The position numbers were made by a program, and so were the translations under genes. From the NCBI GenBank assembly GCA_031254735.1, contig JAIRTU010000024.1:1-7405 (forward strand): a stretch of 7,405 bases of DNA, in the 5' to 3' direction. This document shows positions 1 through 7,316 of this stretch, piece by piece (the stretch's first letter is position 1; each line of letters opens with the position of its first letter). The notes below the pieces were generated by a model. The model worked only from the letters and a program-made list of their open reading frames with translations. It searched no databases and was not told the DNA's origin. Source of the DNA: Bacteroidales bacterium (GTDB taxonomy: Bacteria; Bacteroidota; Bacteroidia; Bacteroidales; WCHB1-69).

Positions 1-3000
1 GCATACCGCATAAGTTTTTCCAAAAAAATCGTATTGTCCGATTCCACAAAAAACTGCGCCCTGTGCGTATCGCCTATCGTATCGAAAGAGCCTGCCAACG
101 CCAGGGCTTCCATTGCCCTTTTGTTGCATGTACGCAAGTTCACTCGTTGCATAAAATCGAAAATAGACGTATAATTTCCATGCGTTTCGCGTTCTTTGAT
201 AATGTCTTCCACCGTTGCCTGTCCAACGCCTTTGATCGCCCCCAAGCCGAAACGAATTTCTCCTTTTGTGTTGACGGTAAAATGGGCGTCCGATTCGTTG
301 ATGTCGGGACCCAAAACCTTAATTCCAAAACGTTTACAGTCGGCTATCAACAATGAAATTTCATCTACATTGCTAAGGTTGTTGGTGAGGTTGGCAGCCA
401 TAAATTCTGCCGGATAATGTGCTTTGAGATAAGCCGTTTGATAAGCCACCCACGAATAACAGGTGGCGTGAGATTTGTTGAAAGCATATTTGGCAAACTC
501 TGCCCAATCACTCCAAATCTTTTCCAATTTTTCTTCGGGACCAAACCCGCGTTGGGTTGCACCCTCGATAAATTTGGTTTTCAACTTCGCCATTTTATCC
601 ACCAGCTTCTTCCCCATTGCCTTTCGCAACTCGTCGGATTGTCCGCGAGTAAAACCCGCCAAATCACGGCTTAAAAGCATCACCTGCTCTTGGTAAACCG
701 TAATTCCATACGTTTCTTTCAAACGTTTTTCCATTTCGGGAAACGGATAGCCAATGGCTTCTTTTCCGTGTTTTCTGCGAATAAATTGCGGAATATACTG
801 CATAGGACCCGGACGATACAGGGCGTTCATCGCAATAAGGTCTTCAAAGATAGTCGGTTTCAGCTCACGCAAATATTTTTGCATGCCCGCCGATTCAAAC
901 TGAAACGTTGCCACCGTTGCACCGTCGCTAAAAAGCTTGTATGTCAATTCGTCATCTAAGGGAATTTTATCTATGTCAATAACTGTTCCTTTCGATTTGC
1001 GGATATTTTTCAGTGTTTCTTTGATAATGGTGAGCGTTTTCAAGCCCAAAATATCCATCTTTATCAAACCGACCGATTCCACGAGAGTACCTTCGTATTG
1101 TGTTACCAGGATTTTTTCTTTGGTTTCTTTGTCGTCGGCGGTTGCCAAAGGGATAAAATTGGTCAGGTCGTCTGCCCCGATAATCACTCCGCACGCATGA
1201 ACGCCTGTTTGCCGTACCGTTCCTTCCAACATTTCGGCATATTTGATCGTGCTTGCGATATTGCTGTCGGTCGATTCGCTTGCTTCTTTCAACTCCGGCA
1301 CCAACCGTATGCAATTGCCGATATTCACCGAAGGTGCTTTGCCGTTTTTATCTTCGGGGAATGAATTAGGGACGTATTTCGCCAAACGATTAGAAATATC
1401 CAACGGCAATTTCTGCACGCGAGCCACATCTTTGATGCTCGATTTGGTTGCCATTGTTCCATAGGTAACAATGTGAGCAACACGTTCTTTTCCATATTTT
1501 TCCGTTACCCAATTCAACACTTTTGCTCTGCCTTCATCATCGAAATCTATATCAATATCGGGCAAAGAAATACGGTCGGGATTGAGAAAACGTTCAAACA
1601 GCAGATCGTATTTCAACGGATCGATGTCGGTGATTCCCAAACAGTAAGAAACCACCGAGCCTGCCGCCGACCCTCGCCCAGGTCCTACGGAAACGCCCAT
1701 GTTTCGCGCCTCCTGTATCAAATCCTGCACAATTAAAAAATATCCCGGAAAGCCCATGTTTCGCATTACGTCCAACTCGAAATCAATGCGTTCCTGAATT
1801 TCGGGAGACAAGGTTTCGCCGTAACGATATTTCGCCCGTTCCATTGTCAAATCTCGCAGATAATCCGATTCTAATTTAATACGATACACTTTATCGAAAC
1901 CGCCCAATTTTTCTATCCGTCCTTTGCTTGCTTCGTCCGGTTCAAATTCTGCCAGCAAATCTTCGTGAGAATATTTCTCGCGATACTGTTCTTGCGTTCC
2001 AAATTCTTCGGGAATAACAAACGTCGGCATGATAGGGTCTGTATTCAGGGAATAATATTCCACCTTGTCGACAATTTCCTGCGTGTTTTCCAAAGCTTCG
2101 GGAACGTCGGAAAAAATGCGTTCCATTTCTTCGGGCGTTTTAAGCCATTCCTGTTTGGTGTAACGCATTCGGGAAAGGTCGTCCAAATCTTTTCCGGTAC
2201 TCAAACAAATCAATCGGTCGTGAGCCTCGGCGTGTTCTGCCTCTACAAAATGCACATCGTTGGTTGCCACCAATTTAATATCCAATTCTTCTGCAATTTT
2301 TATCAAATCTTTATTTTGCAGCGACTGTTTTTCAAAAACCGAAGTATCCGCCCCCGGCAGGTTGGTTTCGTGCCGTTGCAATTCGATATAATAATCTTCT
2401 TTAAAAATATCTTTAAACCATTGAGCGGCTTCTTTGGCAGCGCTGTAATCGTTGTTTTCCAATTTTTTATGGAGTTCTCCGCCCAAACAGGCAGAAGCAA
2501 CAATCAAGCCCTCACTGTATTGACGTAAAATATCCTTGTCGATACGCGGACGATAATAATACCCTTCTATCCACGCCAAAGACACCAATTTACACAGGTT
2601 TTGGTATCCTTTTTTGTTTTTTGCCAGCAACACCAAATGATGTCCGCTTCCGTCTTCTTTAATGGATTTATCGAAACGTGTACGGCGAGCCACATATACC
2701 TCACAACCCAATATGGGCTTAAACAGAGTAGATTTTGCTTCCGCAATGCTCGCTTGAATTTCTTCTTTTTCCTCTTCCTGTTCTGTTTCGGAGAGTTGTT
2801 TTTCGAGTTCTTCTATCTTGGAATTAACCTTTCCGTTCTTTTTTTGTGCATAGTCGAAAAACTCTTTCACGCCAAACATATTTCCATGATCGGTCAATGC
2901 CAGAGCAGACATTCCCGTAGAAATTGCTTTATCTATCAATCCGTTTATTGTGGACATTCCGTCCAAAATGGAATAATGCGAGTGGACATGCAGATGTGTA

Positions 3001-3011
3001 AATTTTGCCAT
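1..3011 (-). CDS. dnaE: DNA polymerase III alpha subunit, N-terminal 1003 residues (cut by window edge)
   Basis: This is the catalytic subunit of the replicative DNA polymerase, acting at the fork with the beta clamp and the tau/clamp-loader complex. The frame is open without a stop from the ATG at 3011 to the window edge. In order I see: an N-terminal PHP domain starting MAKFTHLHVHSHYSILDG, with candidate metal ligands H8, H10, H42 (TDHGN), E104 (GCEVY), H124/H125 and D252/H254 (NDVHF); a charged coiled-coil-like insertion at about residues 58-97; the polymerase segment VGPGRGSAAGS (442-452); the palm motif PDIDIDF with predicted catalytic D485 and D487; the third predicted catalytic aspartate D653 in KMDILGLKTLT; LYRPGP (731-736); and a helix-hairpin-helix segment around GVGQ (928-931). 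By family comparison roughly the last 200 or more residues (OB fold, tau-binding region) lie beyond the left edge. It has its own promoter and is probably not dependent on the restriction operon upstream. The start is fixed by the conserved HLHVHS only five residues in. Confidence 0.97.
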   Translation of the reverse strand, partial: MAKFTHLHVHSHYSILDGMSTINGLIDKAISTGMSALALTDHGNMFGVKEFFDYAQKKNGKVNSKIEELEKQLSETEQEEEKEEIQASIAEAKSTLFKPILGCEVYVARRTRFDKSIKEDGSGHHLVLLAKNKKGYQNLCKLVSLAWIEGYYYRPRIDKDILRQYSEGLIVASACLGGELHKKLENNDYSAAKEAAQWFKDIFKEDYYIELQRHETNLPGADTSVFEKQSLQNKDLIKIAEELDIKLVATNDVHFVEAEHAEAHDRLICLSTGKDLDDLSRMRYTKQEWLKTPEEMERIFSDVPEALENTQEIVDKVEYYSLNTDPIMPTFVIPEEFGTQEQYREKYSHEDLLAEFEPDEASKGRIEKLGGFDKVYRIKLESDYLRDLTMERAKYRYGETLSPEIQERIDFELDVMRNMGFPGYFLIVQDLIQEARNMGVSVGPGRGSAAGSVVSYCLGITDIDPLKYDLLFERFLNPDRISLPDIDIDFDDEGRAKVLNWVTEKYGKERVAHIVTYGTMATKSSIKDVARVQKLPLDISNRLAKYVPNSFPEDKNGKAPSVNIGNCIRLVPELKEASESTDSNIASTIKYAEMLEGTVRQTGVHACGVIIGADDLTNFIPLATADDKETKEKILVTQYEGTLVESVGLIKMDILGLKTLTIIKETLKNIRKSKGTVIDIDKIPLDDELTYKLFSDGATVATFQFESAGMQKYLRELKPTIFEDLIAMNALYRPGPMQYIPQFIRRKHGKEAIGYPFPEMEKRLKETYGITVYQEQVMLLSRDLAGFTRGQSDELRKAMGKKLVDKMAKLKTKFIEGATQRGFGPEEKLEKIWSDWAEFAKYAFNKSHATCYSWVAYQTAYLKAHYPAEFMAANLTNNLSNVDEISLLIADCKRFGIKVLGPDINESDAHFTVNTKGEIRFGLGAIKGVGQATVEDIIKERETHGNYTSIFDFMQRVNLRTCNKRAMEALALAGSFDTIGDTHRAQFFVESDNTIFLEKLMRY

Positions 3012-3054
3012 ATAATTAATATATAATACCTTTTGTTGTACATTTCTATTTTTC

Positions 3055-3086
3055 CAAAATTAAACAATTCTTTCAAGCGAAACAAA
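3055..3086 (-). promoter_or_regulatory. dnaE promoter, Bacteroidetes type
   Basis: Read on the minus strand, TTTG (3083-3086) is followed after exactly 20 bases by TAATTTTG (3055-3062). This matches the Bacteroidetes primary sigma consensus of TTTG at -33 and TAnnTTTG at -7. Transcription would begin near 3045-3050, leaving a leader of about 35-40 bases before the dnaE ATG at 3011. The leader is A/T-rich with no Shine-Dalgarno site at normal spacing, as is usual in this phylum. Confidence 0.7.
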
Positions 3087-3136
3087 TATGTTGATAACTT
3101 TTTATTTATTGACAGACAAAAAAGCAAAAAAACGCC

Positions 3137-3232
3137 ATTGCAGCATGCCGGGGAGTGGATTCCCGCATCATCGGAACGGTGATTATGCTTTGCTGTGCCG
3201 GAAGTGCGTCATTGACAATTGACAATTAATCA
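3137..3232. repeat. Structured, GC-richer intergenic patch with two adjacent hairpins and 7-base tandem repeats
   Basis: The 295-base spacer 3012-3306 has no convincing gene. Apart from the dnaE promoter it holds this patch, which is clearly richer in G and C than its surroundings. Two hairpins stand side by side: 3149-3154 with 3160-3165 (six pairs, one G-T, loop GTGGA) and 3167-3172 with 3178-3183 (six pairs, one G-T, loop GGAAC). Two related copies ending in TGCCGG occur near 3146-3151 and 3196-3201. Then ATTGACA is repeated in tandem at 3211-3217 and 3218-3224, followed by ATT. This could be an eroded dispersed repeat or MITE-like remnant. On the minus strand the patch is followed by runs of seven and six T (3126-3132 and 3118-3123), so it could also end the restriction operon's transcript. 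I cannot choose between these from one copy. Confidence 0.4.
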
Positions 3233-3306
3233 TTATTGGGAATTTAGGGGCAAAACAAATTATTGCAATAACAACACTAAGACTGATTCTCTTTTATAGT
3301 TTGTTA

Positions 3307-4698
3307 TTAACTTTTCCAAAAGTCCAACAAATTTTTAATCGCCTCTTGAAACAATTCAGGTGCTTTTACGCCCAAAATCAATCTGCCGTTTTCGTTGAGC
3401 AGAAAACCAATTTCTACTTCAATAAGTTTTTCTTCTGCACCACCATACAAAACTACCGTCCTGATTATCTTGCATTTAGGATAATATTTTTTAACATAAT
3501 GCTGCTCAATGTAATCGTAATTTGCCAATTCAGCGATGCCTTTATGACGAAATTTGTACTTTTTACCCTTAATATTTATCACTTCATTTCGGTCAAAATC
3601 AAGCAAAATCAAATCAGGAATAAAAATAATTTCGTCTTTGTTGCCCGCTTTGTATTTCTCTCTGTCTTTATACTTTGCAAGCGGAACAGGGTCGCCTTTT
3701 ATTGGAATAAAATAACCCTTTTCCGAACCCGCGTGATTTTCAAAAATGGAATAGCCACGAGTAAAATTCTCAACAACTAAATGAATGAAAATTGTCCCCA
3801 ACTTCTCGCCGTCAAGGTCATATTTCCAATAATTTTCGTTCATTTCGGCTTTCGGAATTTCCAAACCCTGCAATGAAATATCTAATTTGTCAGCAATCTG
3901 AATAAATTTATTGATTTTTCCGATATGATTTTGCGACAATCTGTGCTGTGTGATTTCGATTTTGTCTTTCCAACCGAGTTTTCTCAAAACGGCTGAAATT
4001 ATTGATAAAGCACCAATGTTTGGGTCGTGCGAAAGTCCGCCACTTTTGTACAATCTGCCTGAAACCTGTATTTTACCTTTTGATTTTTTTAGTAAAATCG
4101 GCACATTGCCCGCAGGTGTTTTTCGCATATTATCCTTAAAATCAATAATTTCATCAATACTTTTAAATGGCACAAAAACTTTTTGGTCTAATTTTTTACC
4201 CAAAATTTCAACACCCAAAGTCAGCAACAATTTTGTACCGAAAACATAAGTTTCTGTCGGCTTTTCTTTTTGCTCTACTTGCAAATTGTAAAGCATAATT
4301 TTCTTGGTTTCAGGGTAATAACTTTGTATGAAAACGAACTTGCTACAACGTTGGTAAACGCCTGTATTTCGGCTTTCTTTATCATCTGTTTTTGTTTCTT
4401 CTATGGCATAAATTGGTGTATCTTTGAGCGTTGGCTGTTTCTCCTGATAGAAAATTAAAAAGTCGGTAAAACTTGAATTGCCCGAAACGGTTTTGACAAA
4501 AACACGATGCACTTTATTGCAACGAAAACCTGTAACTTCGTAGGTAAAAGTGAATTTATCGTCTGTCAAAATCGGCAGAATGCGGATTGTATCAATGAAA
4601 ACGGCAAAGCCGAAATCTTGTGCAAACTTCTGAAAAATAGTTGCAATGACCTCTTTCTTGGGGCGTTCCTCTGTTAAAAACCAAAGATTTTTACTCAT
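3307..4698 (-). CDS. Putative type II (possibly IIS) restriction endonuclease, PD-(D/E)XK-like
   Basis: This 463-residue protein is probably the nuclease of the adjoining restriction-modification operon. Two stretches resemble PD-(D/E)XK nuclease cores. The N-terminal one has D79 (FTDFLIFYQ) about 20 residues before a hydrophobic strand ending IEETK (E100, E101, K103), then a polar helix DKESRNTGVYQR (106-117). The C-terminal one has P361-D362 (IPDLILLDFD), a strand VINIKGKK (373-380), then KGIAELANYDYIEQHYVKKYYP (386-407) and a strand TVVLYG. In proteins with the latter layout I would expect E-G-K; here position 377 is K (codon AAG). The ATG overlaps the M1 stop by 4 bases (ATGA), so translation is coupled. 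Codons are AT-rich compared with dnaE. No signal peptide or membrane segment is visible. I do not recognise a named enzyme, and it does not resemble R.FokI as I remember it. The restriction role is inferred from context plus motifs; which core is catalytic, and whether the enzyme is active, is open. Confidence 0.75.
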   Translation of the reverse strand: MSKNLWFLTEERPKKEVIATIFQKFAQDFGFAVFIDTIRILPILTDDKFTFTYEVTGFRCNKVHRVFVKTVSGNSSFTDFLIFYQEKQPTLKDTPIYAIEETKTDDKESRNTGVYQRCSKFVFIQSYYPETKKIMLYNLQVEQKEKPTETYVFGTKLLLTLGVEILGKKLDQKVFVPFKSIDEIIDFKDNMRKTPAGNVPILLKKSKGKIQVSGRLYKSGGLSHDPNIGALSIISAVLRKLGWKDKIEITQHRLSQNHIGKINKFIQIADKLDISLQGLEIPKAEMNENYWKYDLDGEKLGTIFIHLVVENFTRGYSIFENHAGSEKGYFIPIKGDPVPLAKYKDREKYKAGNKDEIIFIPDLILLDFDRNEVINIKGKKYKFRHKGIAELANYDYIEQHYVKKYYPKCKIIRTVVLYGGAEEKLIEVEIGFLLNENGRLILGVKAPELFQEAIKNLLDFWKS

Positions 4699-5738
4699 TT
4701 GCGCAAAATGTATAATTGTTCCTTTATAAATTTCTTCTTTTTGCTTTCGCCGTTATTATTACTTTTAAAACGAGTGTAATCAAACTCGACTAATTCAACC
4801 GTACCAATTTTGTCAAAAGTAGATAATATTTCCGCTTCGGGCATAATGCCCTCGTTATTGTAACTCAAAATCAACGTTTTATATTTTCCTTTTTCAGCAA
4901 TTTTTTTCAATTCCTGCAAAGCCGTTGTTGCATTGCAAAATTTTGATTTCTCGTTTTCATAACTTGCTCTTATTCCTGTAACTCCCTTAATTTCAGGACT
5001 GTCATAGCGAGCAATGGTTTCCATTAAATGATAATTCGGTGCATATTGTCGTTGATTGTAAGGTGGGTCTAAATAGAAAATATCTGCTTCAATTTTGTCA
5101 ATTAAACTCACAGAATCAACATTATATACAAAATTTTCTTTATCATTTATTACAAATTCCACTGGACGCAAAATCATTTTTTTTACCGCTCGCGGGTCCC
5201 ATTTTTTGTGAAATGCTGCGTAAACTCCTGCCACATTTGCATAAAAAGGTATCGTTTCCATTACACAAGCCAACAACACAAAGTATTCATTTTCAGAAAT
5301 TAAACTTTCATTTTTCCAATTCTCAATTTGTTACCTTATCGCATCAATTCTCAAACCGTTTTCTTCGGAATAATACATTCTGTTACCCGCAGGTGTGTAA
5401 TTTTTATAAATAAACCCTTGCTTGTCAGGAATTTGGTTTAAATATTCCACCACTCTTTGCAAGGGCGTTGCAAACAATGAGTTTGTTTGAGAAACAATAT
5501 TTTTTAGCAATTTGTCAAAAGTAAGTTCTTGATTGTTTGCTATATATGCTTTTTGTAAAACATAAGAAAAATACAATAAGTCAGACGAAAAAACTTGAAA
5601 CCCTTTTTTTTTGAAAAATCGTGCTACATTGGTTGTTCCTGAAAAAAAATCGAAAAAAGTATTTCCCCTTATTTCTCTGCAAATCATCACATTGTATATT
5701 TTGTCGAGCAAATTTTCTTTATTTCCAATGTAACGCAT
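4695..5738 (-). pseudogene. D12-class DNA adenine methyltransferase M1, broken by an in-frame ochre stop at codon 136
   Basis: When intact this would transfer a methyl group from S-adenosylmethionine to N6 of adenine in the host recognition site. The N-terminal part (5738-5331, 135 residues) starts MRYIGNKENLLDKIY (motif X, AdoMet binding) and has motif I as FFDFFSGTTNVARFF (28-42). A TAA at 5333-5331 follows RIDAIR. The same frame then continues without any indel as QIENWKNESLISENEY and reaches the catalytic motif IV, DPPY (224-227, in YLDPPYNQRQY). It ends at the TGA that overlaps the endonuclease ATG. The total would be 347 residues. From memory, the joined sequence follows the N-terminal half of M.FokI across the stop (there RIDFIR then a residue then NRWKNESL-like), so the stop replaces a single codon. 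A TTG at 5744 overlaps the M2 stop, but the ATG at 5738 fits the family N-terminus. The pieces could act as a split enzyme only if the second half is restarted; its first in-frame GTG is at 5279. A sequencing error is possible. Confidence 0.85.
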
Positions 5739-5740
5739 AA

Positions 5741-6670
5741 TCAAAAGTCAAAGAGTAGATATTCCCATTTTTGTTGGGGGGACTCGTAATTCGTAATAAG
5801 CACTTCTACGCTTGAATTTTTATCACGCACAATCGTATGATAATTTGAATTTGAGTAATGATAATTCAAAAAATTAACGCGATAATTAGAGTTACTTTTT
5901 ACCCAATTTTTCAAAATCATGTTTTCTTTTCCTTTGTGTTCCAACACATTGGACAATGCAAATCTTATATTTTGGTTATTCAATTCGTCAAGTTTACATA
6001 AAAGATTTTTTTCCTCTTTTTCGCCCCAACCTTTAAACCCACGCTTGCCATCGTTGTAAGTTCCTGTTGTTATCAAATATGGTGGATCACAATAAACAAA
6101 ATCGTCTGTACTGCATTTTGAAAAATTATAATTTTCAAAATCTTTCGCTGAAAAATCTATTTCACTTTCTTTCAAACGAATAATAAAATTTATGAGATTT
6201 CCTTTCATTGCAGGATTGTAGCAACTTCTATCCCGCCCAAAAGGATTGTTAAATTCGTGATTGTTATTGAAACGAATCTGATGATTGAATGAAAATGCAA
6301 TCAAAACAAACAAGTCAAGCGGATTTTTCTCGTTGTTGTAAATGTTTCGCATCTGCTTGTAACCGTCTTCGTTTGTTTGCGAAAGTCCAAATTCGCAAAT
6401 TCTGTTTTCAATGTGTGTAAGCGTATTTTCCAACGGATTTTGGTGGAAAGTTTTATACATTTCCACAAGATAAATCAGGTTGTCGTTGAAATGAATTTTG
6501 TTTGCACTTACATTGATACCGACATTGCAACCGCCTGCGAAAAGGTCAATAAAATTGTCGATTTGAGATGGAAACAATGGCAAAAGTTGCGGCAAAAGTT
6601 TAGTTTTCCCGCCAATGTAATTCAGTGGGGACTTAATCTGCGGTTTTCTATGTATTTTTGTCGCAAGCAT
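5741..6670 (-). CDS. D12-class DNA adenine methyltransferase M2 (Dam/DpnM/FokI C-terminal-half type)
   Basis: This 309-residue enzyme probably methylates N6 of adenine on one strand of the restriction site. Motif X is KSPLNYIGGKTKLL (13-26), with the Y-I-G-G-K pattern typical of the class. Motif I is FIDLFAGGCNVGINV (40-54). Motif IV is VYCDPPY (192-198), with D195 and the P-P-Y needed for target adenine flipping and catalysis. SNSNYHTIV-like and VEVLITNYE segments close the fold. Length fits single-domain members (about 270-310). The ATG at 6670 lies 19 bases from a candidate promoter -7 element, making it the first gene of the operon; its TGA (5743-5741) is separated by 2 bases from the M1 ATG. 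The frame is unbroken and all core motifs are present, so this copy looks active. It may be all that remains of host protection if M1 is dead. The target sequence cannot be read from the protein. Confidence 0.93.
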   Translation of the reverse strand: MLATKIHRKPQIKSPLNYIGGKTKLLPQLLPLFPSQIDNFIDLFAGGCNVGINVSANKIHFNDNLIYLVEMYKTFHQNPLENTLTHIENRICEFGLSQTNEDGYKQMRNIYNNEKNPLDLFVLIAFSFNHQIRFNNNHEFNNPFGRDRSCYNPAMKGNLINFIIRLKESEIDFSAKDFENYNFSKCSTDDFVYCDPPYLITTGTYNDGKRGFKGWGEKEEKNLLCKLDELNNQNIRFALSNVLEHKGKENMILKNWVKSNSNYRVNFLNYHYSNSNYHTIVRDKNSSVEVLITNYESPQQKWEYLLFDF

Positions 6671-6688
6671 ATATCGTTATTGTGGTTG

Positions 6689-6722
6689 CAAAGATACTAC
6701 TTTTTCTTTGTTTTTGCACAAA
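6689..6722 (-). promoter_or_regulatory. Candidate promoter of the restriction-modification operon
   Basis: On the minus strand TTTG (6719-6722) is followed after 22 bases by TATCTTTG (6689-6696), an exact TAnnTTTG element. The spacer is slightly longer than the usual 19-21. Transcription would start near 6680-6685, giving a very short leader before the M2 ATG at 6670. No operator-like palindrome or controller (C) protein gene is visible, so I see no sign of the delayed-expression control found in many type II systems. Confidence 0.5.
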
Positions 6723-6774
6723 GTCAGGGCAAATTTTCATCAAAATTGTAAATTACTTTTTTCATTTTCATTTT

Positions 6775-7227
6775 TTATCGAATATTTGTTTCATAAAATT
6801 TTACAGTATCAAATGTAATTACTTTTTTATCCTTTATGTCTTCCGGATATACTGAAATATGAGGAAATGTATTACTTGGATTTGTTAATGACCAATATGG
6901 AGGGGGTGGGGGGATCATGGGACCTGATCCTACTTCGAAACCATATTGTAAGACTTTTCCATCCTTAGCACGTTTCATAAAACGAATTTGATAGTATCCG
7001 GTTTCATCAGTTGTAAATGTTTCTTCAGTTTTAAAGTTGACGATGGCATTCAATGTAGTTGTAACAGTAATTGTTGCACCTGCCACAGGTCTGTTGTTGG
7101 TTACATCCCAGATATATCCTTCGCCTGTGGTTTTGTAATAGCGTGTCCGATCTCCTTCCTGATTTTTTTCACAGGAAGCGCATAATAAGATTATGCCTGT
7201 CATTGTAAATAATATTACTTTTTTCAT
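6775..7227 (-). CDS. Small secreted lipoprotein with a carboxypeptidase-regulatory-like (beta-sandwich) domain
   Basis: The 150-residue product starts MKKVILFTMTGIILLCASC, a lipoprotein signal peptide with the predicted lipidated cysteine C19 (ALAS-type lipobox C-A-S-C; the -3 residue is unusual as Cys). It is followed by a charged stretch EKNQEGD. Residues about 35-85 (GEGYIWDVTNNRPVAGATI, then TDETGYYQIRF) fit the carboxypeptidase regulatory-like / transthyretin-like fold common in Bacteroidetes surface proteins: a G-x-V/I-x-D start, PVAGATITV, and the T-D-E-T-G-Y-Y-x-I strand. A proline run (IPPPPPYW) follows. It probably sits on the outer membrane or periplasmic face; a specific role is unknown. 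The ATG at 7227 is chosen over a GTG at 7260 because it places the signal peptide at the N-terminus and has an A-rich leader. The left end of an insertion sequence lies only about 35 bases upstream, and no promoter is visible in between. Confidence 0.82.
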   Translation of the reverse strand: MKKVILFTMTGIILLCASCEKNQEGDRTRYYKTTGEGYIWDVTNNRPVAGATITVTTTLNAIVNFKTEETFTTDETGYYQIRFMKRAKDGKVLQYGFEVGSGPMIPPPPPYWSLTNPSNTFPHISVYPEDIKDKKVITFDTVKFYETNIR

Positions 7228-7286
7228 CTTTCTTATTTTTATTTTGTTATTATTTTCCACTACTGACCGACTAAAATCATAGAAGT

Positions 7287-7316
7287 AAAAAAGGGCGTCT
7301 CTTTGCAGAGTCGCCC
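7287..7316 (-). terminator. Rho-independent terminator facing leftward, toward the lipoprotein gene
   Basis: The stem is GGGCG (7293-7297) with CGCCC (7312-7316), a T-T mismatch, then CTCT (7299-7302) with AGAG (7307-7310) and a four-base loop (7303-7306). On the minus strand the stem is followed directly by six T (7292-7287), the canonical layout. On the plus strand it is followed by AAAAG, so it should not terminate there, although the RNA would still fold. It would stop transcripts leaving the insertion sequence leftward before they reach the lipoprotein gene. Confidence 0.75.

Noticed and set aside
1965..2528. A 187-codon open frame on the plus strand inside dnaE
   Set aside because: It is antisense to a perfectly conserved stretch of dnaE, is rich in Phe/Ile/Cys as expected for a reverse-strand shadow, and has no recognisable domain.
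3260..3271. Perfect 12-base palindrome TTATTGCAATAA between the endonuclease and dnaE
   Set aside because: It is fully A/T-rich except for its centre, has no loop, and such palindromes arise readily in A/T-rich spacers; no promoter overlaps it.
3301..3780. A 159-codon plus-strand open frame opposite the endonuclease gene
   Set aside because: It is antisense to coding sequence, Phe- and Asn-rich, and has no leader or promoter; treated as a shadow.
3307..4698. Naming the endonuclease as a FokI homologue because of the FokI-like methylases
   Set aside because: Its length (463) and sequence do not match R.FokI as I know it, so only a general restriction-endonuclease call is supported.
5331..5333. 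Programmed readthrough or phase variation at the M1 stop
   Set aside because: There is no simple-sequence repeat or obvious recoding signal beside the TAA; a plain nonsense mutation is the simpler reading.
5331..5744. Starting M1 at TTG 5744, overlapping the M2 stop
   Set aside because: The ATG at 5738 gives the family N-terminus MRYIGNK and lies two bases after the M2 stop, so the rarer start is unnecessary.
6723..6774. A terminator after the lipoprotein gene
   Set aside because: The stretch is A/T-rich with short repeats of AAAATGA but no GC-containing stem, so no terminator can be supported.
6775..7260. Lipoprotein start at GTG 7260
   Set aside because: It would add eleven mostly polar, basic residues ahead of a normal signal peptide; ATG 7227 fits better.
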